DNA from: Pseudomonadota bacterium
GTDB lineage: Bacteria > Desulfobacterota > Desulfovibrionia > Desulfovibrionales > Desulfovibrionaceae
Direction of reading: 5' to 3'
DNA length: 64,000 nucleotides
Assembly (NCBI GenBank): GCA_018816865.1
Contig: JAHIUW010000038.1
Location: 1 to 64,000, forward strand
Part shown: piece by piece, positions 56,068 to 64,000 of the stretch
How the letters are laid out: each line of letters begins with the position of its first letter
Position numbering within the stretch: position 1 is the first letter of the stretch
Position numbers and translations under genes: made by a program
Notes under the pieces: model-generated
What the model was told of the DNA's origin: nothing
The model's database searches: none
The model's input: the letters and a program-made list of their open reading frames with translations, nothing else

Positions 56068-57336
56068 CTATAGCTTCACCTTGCGCACGGCGGACAGGAA
56101 CTGGTCGTAGTCCTGTTCGGTGTGGGCAAAGGAGGTGAAGGCGCACTCGAAGGCGCTGGGCGCGAGGTTCACACCCAGTTCGCGCAGCTGGGCGTAGTAG
56201 GTGGCGTAGAGCCCCGCGTCCGCGGCCTTGGCGCTCTCAAAGTCCGTGACCGGGCCTTCTTTGAAGAACACGGTGAAGATGGACGCGATGTGGTTGATGG
56301 CCGTGGCCACGCCCTTTTCCTGGAAGATGGAGGACAGATCGTCCGTGAGTCTGGCGGTGCGGTCTTCCAGGGCTTGGTAGTCTGCGGCCTTCAACAGCTT
56401 CAGGGTTGCCAGCCCGGCGGCCATGGCCACCGGATTCCCGGACAGGGTGCCGGCCTGGTAGACGTCGCCGCAGGGGGCGATGCGCTCCATGATCTCGCGC
56501 CGCCCGCCGTAGGCCCCCACGGGATAGCCGCCGCCGATGATCTTGCCCAGGGTGGTCAGGTCGGGGTTGATGCCGAAGCGTTTCTGGGCGCCGCCGTAGG
56601 ACAGGCGGAAGCCGGTGATGACCTCGTCGAAGATCAGCAGCGCGCCGTGGGCCCGGGTCAGTTGGCGCAGACCTTCCAGAAAGCCCTCGGCGGGCAGGAC
56701 GCAGCCCATGTTGCCCGCCATGGGCTCCACGATGACCGCGGCGATGTCCTGGGCATGCTGGGCAAAGAGGGCCTTCACGGCTTCCAGGTCGTTGTATGGG
56801 GCCAGCAGGGTGTGGGCCACGGTCTCGGCGGGCACGCCCGGGGTGCCGGGGATGGACAGGGTGGCCACGCCCGAACCCGCGCTGGCCAGGAAGCTGTCGG
56901 CGTGGCCGTGGTAGTTGCCCTCGAACTTCACGACCTTGGAGCGGCCGGTGAAGCCGCGCGCCAAGCGCAAGGCGCTCATGGTGGCCTCGGTGCCGGAGTT
57001 GACCATGCGCACCATGTCCATGGAGGGCACGGCGTCGATGACGGCCTCGGCCATCTGGATCTCGGCCTCACAGGGTGCGCCGAAACTGGTGCCGCGCAGG
57101 GCGGCCTGGGTGGCGGCCTCGTGGATCTCGGGATGCACGTAGCCCAGGAGCATCGGCCCCCAGGACATCACGAAGTCCACCAGCTCGGCGCCATCCACGG
57201 TGCGCAGGTGCGCGCCCTTGGCGCTGGCGATGAACAGCGGGTCCACGCCCACGGACAGGCAGGCGCGCACGGGGCTGTTGACGCCGCCGGGGATGACTTT
57301 TTTGGCGCGTTCGAACAATTGCTTGGAATGGATCAT
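56068..57336 (-). CDS. hemL: Glutamate-1-semialdehyde 2,1-aminomutase
   Basis: HemL (422 aa) makes 5-aminolevulinate. The PLP lysine is in [18 protein letters not shown], and [19 protein letters not shown] and [11 protein letters not shown]-like [19 protein letters not shown] are present. ATG 57336 has AGGAGAG upstream. It follows ahbB by 11 bases; together they belong to tetrapyrrole supply for heme and corrinoid. Confidence 0.97.
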   Translation of the reverse strand: MIHSKQLFERAKKVIPGGVNSPVRACLSVGVDPLFIASAKGAHLRTVDGAELVDFVMSWGPMLLGYVHPEIHEAATQAALRGTSFGAPCEAEIQMAEAVIDAVPSMDMVRMVNSGTEATMSALRLARGFTGRSKVVKFEGNYHGHADSFLASAGSGVATLSIPGTPGVPAETVAHTLLAPYNDLEAVKALFAQHAQDIAAVIVEPMAGNMGCVLPAEGFLEGLRQLTRAHGALLIFDEVITGFRLSYGGAQKRFGINPDLTTLGKIIGGGYPVGAYGGRREIMERIAPCGDVYQAGTLSGNPVAMAAGLATLKLLKAADYQALEDRTARLTDDLSSIFQEKGVATAINHIASIFTVFFKEGPVTDFESAKAADAGLYATYYAQLRELGVNLAPSAFECAFTSFAHTEQDYDQFLSAVRKVKL

Positions 57337-57347
57337 CACAATCTCTC

Positions 57348-57824
57348 CTAAAAATAGACCATGGAGGTCTTTTTGAGCTCTCTGACGCTTTCCAGGACAT
57401 CGAAGTCCGTCAGCCCCGTGGCTTCGGACAATTCCTTGACCACTTGGGCATGGTCCCCGGGGTTCTGGCCGTGGATCATGGTGTAGAGGTTGAAGGTCCA
57501 CTCGGGGGTGGTGAGTCGGATGTAGCAGTGCGAGATCTCGGGGCGCTCGGCCATGAGTTCGCCGATGGCGTCCACGTCTTGGCCCTCGGGGATGCGCCAA
57601 GCCACCATGGCGTTGTGCGAATAGCCCGCCTTCTGGTGGCGCAGGGTCGCGCCGAAGCGTCTGATTTCCTGGCCGTCTTTCATCCGTCTCAGGAGTGAGA
57701 GCACATCAATCTCGGGCACACCCACCTGGGCGGCGATGTCCGCAAAGGGGGTGGCGCTGTCGGGCAGGGTGCCCTGCACCCGGCGCAGAATTTCGCGCTC
57801 GGTCGCGCTGAATTGCTTAGCCAT
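57348..57824 (-). CDS. ahbB: Siroheme decarboxylase subunit (AhbB type)
   Basis: A 158-aa Lrp/AsnC-like protein of the AhbA/AhbB/NirDHLG family. The helix-turn-helix is [22 protein letters not shown], and [28 protein letters not shown] is the family signature, with [21 protein letters not shown] after it. These proteins decarboxylate siroheme toward heme in sulfate reducers. The partner AhbA is not in this window. Assignment to B rather than A is from my memory of the family. Confidence 0.85.
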   Translation of the reverse strand: MAKQFSATEREILRRVQGTLPDSATPFADIAAQVGVPEIDVLSLLRRMKDGQEIRRFGATLRHQKAGYSHNAMVAWRIPEGQDVDAIGELMAERPEISHCYIRLTTPEWTFNLYTMIHGQNPGDHAQVVKELSEATGLTDFDVLESVRELKKTSMVYF

Positions 57825-57982
57825 GTTCGTATCCTTTGGTTTGACCCGCGCAGGCGGGACTTCAACTGATAACTGACCCGTGCCCGGCTGGCAACAGGCA
57901 GGAAGGAGGATTGAAGCGCTGTGCTCGGAGCTTGTGTCTGTGCTCGATTATTGAGGGCTGGGCTCCCTTGGCTGGGTCAATG

Positions 57983-58140
57983 CCCGAGGCAATCCTCGGG
58001 ACCTGGGGGCCTGTGCCTTGAGTCCGGGGAGAATCCCGGGCGAGGCAATGGCTGTGGAAGCGGCATGGGTCCAGGGGTGGACAACGCGGTTGCCAAGGCT
58101 TGGAGTCCGAGGGTACACAGAGGCCGACGGCGGCAACCGC
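57983..58140 (+). ncRNA. Structured leader upstream of gpsA
   Basis: Three inverted repeats follow each other: CCCGAGG/CCTCGGG (57983-58000), a stem from TGCCT to AGGCA (58014-58047) with inner CCGGG/CCCGG, and GCGGTTGCC/GGCAACCGC (58086-58094 with 58132-58140). The last ends about 17 bases before the gpsA ribosome site. I do not recognise a riboswitch class. The remaining 57825-57982 shows nothing. Confidence 0.35.
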
Positions 58141-58167
58141 AGCCGGTTTGATCTTGCAAGGAGATTT

Positions 58168-59166
58168 ATGGGTATGAAGATAGCGGTCATCGGCGGCGGC
58201 GCGTGGGGCACGGCCCTGGCCAACGCCTGGGCGGGCAAGGGTACTCGGACTTGCCTCTGGGTGCGTGAGCCGGAACTGGTGGAGGCCATCAATCAGCGGC
58301 GCGAGAACGAGGCTTATCTGCCGGGTGTGCGCCTGGTCGAGAGTCTGACGGCGACCACTGACATGGCCGAGGCCGTACAAGACGCTGCGTATGCCGTGTT
58401 CGTGGTGCCCAGTCAGTTTTTCCGAGCCGCACTGCGCGAGTTCAAGCCCCTGCTGCCCGAGCGTCCGGTCATCGTCTGCGCCAACAAGGGCGTGGAGCTT
58501 CAGACCCTGGCCACCATGTCCGAGATCGTGTCCGAGGAGTTGGGCGATCTCACGGCTCGCTTCGCCATGCTCTCGGGCCCGTCCTTTGCCAAAGAAGTGG
58601 CCGCGGGGATGCCCACGGTCGTCGCCTTGGGCTGCGAGGATCATGCCCTGGGCGAGGAGCTGCGCGAGGCCCTGTCCACCGAGGCCTTCCGGGTCTATTC
58701 CAACCCGGATTACCGGGGTGTGGAGCTGGGCGGGGCCTTGAAGAACATCATCGCCATTGCCGTGGGCTGCGCCGATGGGCTGGAGTTCGGGCACAACGCC
58801 CGGGCCGCGCTGATCACGCGCGGGCTGGCGGAGATGAGTCGCCTGGGCGTGGCCCTGGGCGCCGACGCCGCCACCTTCCAGGGATTGGCGGGCATGGGCG
58901 ATCTGGTGCTGACCTGCACGGGCGACCTGTCGCGCAACCGGCAGGTGGGCCTGGCCCTGGGGCGCGGCAAGACCCTGGACGAAATATTGAAGGACATGAA
59001 GGCCGTGGCCGAGGGCGTGAAGTCCACCGAGTCCGTGCATCATCTGGCCAAAAAGCTGGGCGTGCCGATGCCCATCACCGACCAGCTGTATGCCATCCTG
59101 TACGAGGGCAAGGACCCGCGCGAGGCCGTGCGCGAGCTCATGACCCGCGAACTGAAGGCCGAGTAG
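58168..59166 (+). CDS. gpsA: Glycerol-3-phosphate dehydrogenase [NAD(P)+]
   Basis: GpsA (332 aa) makes sn-glycerol-3-phosphate for phospholipids. The nucleotide site is IAVIGGGAWGTALANAWA, and ANKGVE, LSGPSFAKEVAAGMPT, the catalytic Lys in ELGGALKNIIAIAVG and GLAGMGDLVLTCTG follow in the normal order. AAGGAG lies six bases before ATG 58168. A strong terminator follows. Confidence 0.97.
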   Translation: MGMKIAVIGGGAWGTALANAWAGKGTRTCLWVREPELVEAINQRRENEAYLPGVRLVESLTATTDMAEAVQDAAYAVFVVPSQFFRAALREFKPLLPERPVIVCANKGVELQTLATMSEIVSEELGDLTARFAMLSGPSFAKEVAAGMPTVVALGCEDHALGEELREALSTEAFRVYSNPDYRGVELGGALKNIIAIAVGCADGLEFGHNARAALITRGLAEMSRLGVALGADAATFQGLAGMGDLVLTCTGDLSRNRQVGLALGRGKTLDEILKDMKAVAEGVKSTESVHHLAKKLGVPMPITDQLYAILYEGKDPREAVRELMTRELKAE

Positions 59167-59191
59167 CCGCCCTTTTCCCAGCGCCTTTACC

Positions 59192-59225
59192 CGCGCCTCC
59201 GGGAATGTCTGGAGGCGCGTTTTTT
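59192..59225 (+). terminator. Rho-independent terminator after gpsA
   Basis: CGCGCCTCC/GGAGGCGCG (59192-59200 with 59211-59219) followed by six T. It ends 15 bases before the next ATG. Confidence 0.92.
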
Positions 59226-59239
59226 GTTATGGAAGCATC

Positions 59240-60418
59240 ATGCCCAATATCGTTCTGATCATCCTGCTGGCGGCCTTTCCCGCCCTGTCCACGGACATGT
59301 ACCTGCCCGCCATTCCGACCCTGCAGGACATGTGGGGCATCTCCCTGGCCCAGGCCAACCTGTCCCTGGTGGTCTTTTTCGTGTGTTTCAGTTTTTTCCT
59401 GCTGGTGCACGGGCCGTTGTCGGACCGCATCGGGCGCAAGCCGGTGCTGGTGGGTGGGGTGCTGCTGTACATCGTGGGCAGTTTCGCCTGCGCGGGGGCT
59501 GGGTCCATCACCCAGCTGGTGTTGGCGCGCATGGCCCAGGCCACGGGCGCGGCGGCGGCCTCGTTCCTGGCCCTGGCGCTGACCAAGGACCTCTACCAGG
59601 GCCAGGACCGGCAAAAGGTGCTGGCCCTGATCGGCGTCATCGTGCCGCTGTGCCCGATGCTGGCCCCGATGCTGGGCGGCTGGATGCTGGGGGCCTTGTC
59701 CTGGCGCTGGATCTTCATCTGCCAGGGCAGCTGCGCGTTTGCGGCGCTGTATGGCGGGTTCAGGCTGCGCGAGCCGCAGTTTGCGCGCACCACGGGTGGG
59801 CTGGGTGCTGTGCTTGGTCGCTACCGGGTGCTGCTCAGCAACCGGCGCTACGTGATCTACACCCTGGTGTTCTCGGTCATGCCCATGGGGTTCTTCGCCT
59901 TCATCGGCGGCTCGGCGGACATCTATATCCGGGGCTTCGGCCTGGACGCCGGGGCCTACGGCCTGGCCTTCGGATTCAACGCCCTGGGCATGATGGCGGG
60001 TTCGTTCGTCTGCTCGCGGTTGTGCGTGGGCTTCGAGTCCTGGAAGATCCTCAAGGTCTCGCTGCTGGGGCTGTTTCTTGGGGGCGCGGGCATCCTGCTG
60101 GGCGGGGCGACCTCGGTCTGGACCTTTGCGCTGCCGATGTTCGTGGTCTCGTTCTTCATGGGACTCAGCCGCCCCTTGTCCAACCACATGACCCTGGAAG
60201 AGGTGGACAGCGACGTGGGCGCGGCCTCGGCGGTGATGACCTTTGTGCTGTTCATGTTTGCGGCCGTGGCCATGGAGGTGGTTTCCCTGGGGCTGATGCC
60301 CAAGCCCACTTTCATCGCTACGCTGACGCTGGTGGGCGCGGTGCTGCCCATGGTGACCCTGGCCCTGTTGGGGCGGCACGAACGTCGCCGGGCGCGCAGG
60401 GTGAAGGGGCAGGGCTAG
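59240..60418 (+). CDS. Bcr/CflA-type MFS multidrug exporter
   Basis: A 392-aa major facilitator with 12 helices. The Bcr/CflA N-terminal signature is FPALSTDMYLPAIPTL, and the loop 2-3 motif is GPLSDRIGRKPVLVGG. Helix 5 has the antiporter motif as PMLAPMLGGWML. It is expected to export drugs with protons; the substrate is unknown. It starts just after the gpsA terminator. Confidence 0.88.
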   Translation: MPNIVLIILLAAFPALSTDMYLPAIPTLQDMWGISLAQANLSLVVFFVCFSFFLLVHGPLSDRIGRKPVLVGGVLLYIVGSFACAGAGSITQLVLARMAQATGAAAASFLALALTKDLYQGQDRQKVLALIGVIVPLCPMLAPMLGGWMLGALSWRWIFICQGSCAFAALYGGFRLREPQFARTTGGLGAVLGRYRVLLSNRRYVIYTLVFSVMPMGFFAFIGGSADIYIRGFGLDAGAYGLAFGFNALGMMAGSFVCSRLCVGFESWKILKVSLLGLFLGGAGILLGGATSVWTFALPMFVVSFFMGLSRPLSNHMTLEEVDSDVGAASAVMTFVLFMFAAVAMEVVSLGLMPKPTFIATLTLVGAVLPMVTLALLGRHERRRARRVKGQG

Positions 60419-60563
60419 GGTTGTCTTTCACCAAGGTCTGAGACAGCCGTCCCTTTCCGTAGGCAATCATCGACGGGCCATGGCTCCCTGTGGGGGGCAT
60501 GGCCTATTATCTATGGTGAGCTGGTTTTCGGGAAAGGGGATGGGGTCTGGGGACAGGTTTGGC

Positions 60564-60962
60564 TTAGGAAGCCAGGAACTGCACCCACAGCTTGCGGCTG
60601 CGCGGGCCGTCGAACTCGCAGAAGAAGATTTTTTGCCACGTCCCGAGCTGGATATTGCCGTCCTCCACGATGACCAGCTGATCGCAGCCGAACAGGGACG
60701 ATTTGATATGCGCGTCGGAGTTGCCCTCGCTGTGGCGGTAGTCGCCGTGGTGCGGTACGAGCCCCGCCATGTTGACTAGAATGTCGCGCACCACGTCCGG
60801 ATCAGCGCCCTCGTTGATGGTCACCGCCCCGGTGGTGTGTGGGCAGTACATCAGGAGGGCACCGTCGGACCAGCCGTTGGAGTGGATCAGCTTCCGGATG
60901 TCGCCGGTGATGTCGACCAGTGCTTCTCGGTCATGGGTTTGAACCTGCACTATTTCCATCAT
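60564..60962 (-). CDS. yjbQ: YjbQ/UPF0047 family protein
   Basis: A 132-aa single-domain protein. The family motif YCPHTTGAVTINEGADPDVVRDI and the later GTWQKIFFCEFDGPRSRKLWVQFL are clear. The fold has thiamin-phosphate synthase side activity in some members; the true role is unknown. It follows cbiET by 32 bases on the same strand. Confidence 0.92.
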   Translation of the reverse strand: MMEIVQVQTHDREALVDITGDIRKLIHSNGWSDGALLMYCPHTTGAVTINEGADPDVVRDILVNMAGLVPHHGDYRHSEGNSDAHIKSSLFGCDQLVIVEDGNIQLGTWQKIFFCEFDGPRSRKLWVQFLAS

Positions 60963-60994
60963 GAATCCCTTTTGATTGTCAGAGCCGTAGGCGG

Positions 60995-62208
60995 CTATTC
61001 CTCGGGTTTGTCCGCAATGAGGATGAACACCGGGTTCACGCCTGCCAGGTGCAGCTGCCCGGCCAGGGGCTTGGTCTCGGCGGCCTGGATCAGGGTCACG
61101 GAGAATTCCCAGTCCAGGTCCTCGAAGGTCTTGCGCGCCCGGTACAGGGAGTCCAGCAGGATGGCGTTGGCCACCAGCCGCCCGCCGGGGCGCAGGCGGC
61201 GGCAGGACTCTTCCAGGACCTCGGTGCCCTTGCCCAGCCCGCCGCCGATAAAGATGCGGTCCGGGTCGGGCAGGTCCTTCAGGCAGGCGGGCATGGGGCC
61301 GTGCAGCACGTCCACCAGATAGGCCCCCATGCGCCGGATGTTCTCGCGGATCATGGCCACGCGGTCGGCGTTCTTCTCCACGGCATAGACCCGGCCCTTG
61401 TAGCAGACGCTGGAGGCCTCGATGCCCACGGAGCCGCAGCCAGCGCCCAGGTCCCAGAGGATCGAGTTCTGGCGCAGCCGCAGCGCGGCGATGCTGGCGG
61501 CGCGCACCGGCCCCTTGGTGATTAGGTCCTTTTCGCGCATAAACAGGTCGTCGGGGGTGCCCAGGCCCAGGGGGGTCTCGGACTCGCGGCAGCGTTCCAG
61601 GAGCACGATGTTGCGCGCAGAAAAGGTTTTCTTGCGGGCCTCGCCCAGGGTGTAGCGGCCCACGCGCTCCTTGTTGCTTTCCATGTCCTCCAGGACGTGC
61701 ATGAAATGGGTCTCTCCGCCGCGGTCGAGGATGGTCTGGGCCAGGGCCGAGGGCACGGACTTGGCGTCGGTCAGCACCGCGACCCAGTCGTTGCTCAACA
61801 GGGCGGAGTAGAGCGGGCCGTAGTCGTCGCGGCCATGCAGGGAAACGGCTTGCACGTCGTGCCAGGGGATTTTGACCTTGGCGGCCGCCACCTGCAGGGA
61901 GGTCACCCCCGGATAGAAATACAGATCCTCGGGGGGTAGATGATTGATCAGCGTCGAGCCGATGCCGTAGAACAGCGGGTCGCCATCGGCCAGGACCACG
62001 ACGGTCTTCTTGTTGCTGTGGTCATCGGCGATGCGCTCGATCAACTTGTCCAGGGGGGCCGCGATGGGCACCTTCTCGGCGGGGTGGTCCTCGAAGAAGG
62101 CGAGCAGCTTTACCCCGCCATAGAGCACCTCTGCGTGTTCGACGATTCCGGCGGAATAGTCGGGCAGGTTGTCCGGGTCCTGGCCAAGGCCGACGACATG
62201 AATAGGCA

Positions 62209-62209
<1 letters not shown>
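60995..62209 (-). CDS. cbiET: Fused precorrin-6Y/7 C5,15-methyltransferase and decarboxylase (CbiE-CbiT)
   Basis: A 404-aa fusion. CbiE is residues 1-200 (HVVGLGQDPDNLPDYSAGIVEHAEVLYGG, VVLADGDPLFYGIGSTLI). CbiT is about 215-404 (MREKDLITKGPVRAASIAALRL, LWDLGAGCGSVGIEAS). The arrangement equals CobL. The ATG at 62207-62209 overlaps the cbiD stop (TGATG), with GGGGAAG before it. Confidence 0.94.
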
Positions 62210-63299
<1,090 letters not shown>

Positions 63300-63303
<4 letters not shown>

Positions 63304-64000
63304 CGGGGCTCCGGTGGCGGGGTCGCCTGCCCGTCCGTGGGGGTTGGATTGACCCGGGCATCTCGGCAGGCCTGCACAAAAGCCTCGGCCGCGTCGGGAT
63401 TGGAGGTGAAGTGGGCGTGGATGTAAGTGCCCAGGGTGTTGTGGACGGTGAAGCCCTCGCGCAGGTCGGTCCAGCCCTTGCGGTCCCGCACCTTGTAGAT
63501 GGCCTCGATTTCGTCGCCCGCGTCGGTCAGGGAGGAGTAGTGGAACTCGTGGCCGCGCAGCAGGGTCCAGGCCGGGCCGAAGATGCAATTCGCCGTGGTC
63601 ACGGCCTCGCGGTAGCCCAACGCCCGGAAGCGGTCGCCCATGGCGGCGTTCATGGGGAAGACCCCGGCCATGGGATGGCGGCGGCCTTTGGCGTCGGTGA
63701 TGGACTGCATCAGGGTCATGAACCCGCCGCACTCGGCGTAGACCGGCCTGCCCGAGGCGCAAAACGAGCGCAGGGCCGAGAGCATCCCCGTGTTGGCGGA
63801 GAGGTCTTGGGCGTGTAGTTCGGGATAACCCCCGCCCAGATACAGGCCGTCCAGGTTTGAGGGCAGGGCCGTGTCCGCCAGCGGCGAAAAGCGCACGATC
63901 TCGGCCCCGGCGGCGGCCAGGAGGCGCAGGTTCTCGTGGTAGTAGAAGCAGAAGGCCGCATCCCGGGCCAGGCCGATGCGTACGTCCGGTGTCCTGCCAC
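63300..64000 (-). CDS. cbiA: Cobyrinate a,c-diamide synthase, C-terminal part
   Basis: The frame enters from the right edge, so the N-terminal ATPase domain is missing from the window. About 233 codons remain. RIGLARDAAFCFYYHENLRLL and LDGLYLGGGYPELHA are typical, and the glutaminase cysteine is in PVYAECGGFMTL. It amidates the a and c side chains. A GTG at 63896 is only an internal codon. Confidence 0.93.

Overview
The window reads as chromosome of an anaerobic, sulfate-reducer-type member of the Desulfovibrionales. Taxonomy is inferred from gene content: tetraheme cytochrome c3, rubredoxin, desulfoferrodoxin, rubrerythrin, a rubredoxin:oxygen oxidoreductase, a heme-c chemoreceptor of the DcrA type, Rex, futalosine-route menaquinone genes, AhbB-type siroheme decarboxylase and anaerobic (cbi) cobalamin genes. 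DNA is GC-rich throughout. No rRNA, tRNA, CRISPR array, integrase or complete insertion sequence was found.

Layout. 0-3 kb: Rex and the first ATP synthase operon (membrane subunits, atpZ-atpI-atpB-atpE). 3-7.3 kb: a flavin disulfide reductase with a TVP38 membrane protein, and two response regulators. 7.6-15.7 kb: an oxygen-defence block on the minus strand (rbr, desulfoferrodoxin, rubredoxin, roo, cydAB), with an operon of a tetraheme cytochrome and a heme-c methyl-accepting protein upstream. 16-32 kb: a long minus-strand housekeeping run: mreB-mreC-mreD-mrdA-rodA-bactofilin, the second ATP synthase operon (atpF'-F-H-A-G-D-C), glmU, zapB, zapA, a probable 6S RNA and rny. 32-40 kb: smaller units, namely YhcC-type radical SAM, ogt, a lipoprotein, a rhodanese, an acetate-type transporter, a bacterial cereblon-like CULT protein, a UbiA prenyltransferase, tyrS and a methyltransferase. 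40-51.6 kb: purL, an HDOD-GGDEF regulator, polyprenyl diphosphate synthase, mqnD, mqnB, a candidate selenoprotein, a nucleotide-sugar dehydrogenase and a menaquinone methyltransferase with a histone-like tail. 52-53.7 kb: an acidic repeat protein and cytochrome c3. 53.9-64 kb: tetrapyrrole genes (cbiH, cbiG, hemL, ahbB; then cbiET, cbiD, cbiA) with gpsA, an MFS exporter and yjbQ between them.

How the genes fit together. Menaquinone synthesis is represented by mqnB, mqnD, a polyprenyl synthase, a UbiA prenyltransferase and UbiE, and the quinol would feed CydAB. The Roo, CydAB, desulfoferrodoxin and rubrerythrin genes remove O2, superoxide and peroxide. Rex has a near-consensus operator before its own gene, and weaker half-site matches lie before both ATP synthase operons. 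The cbi and ahb genes share the uroporphyrinogen/precorrin-2 branch for corrinoid and heme.

Most interesting signals: a short ORF with an in-frame TGA followed by a SECIS-like hairpin (48531-48758, TusA-like, Cys-Sec); a bacterial CULT (cereblon) domain with every zinc Cys and cage Trp in place; mreC, which appears to start at ATT; UbiE with a long lysine/alanine-rich tail; a dispersed palindromic repeat in two copies; a probable 6S RNA and structured leaders for rny and gpsA.
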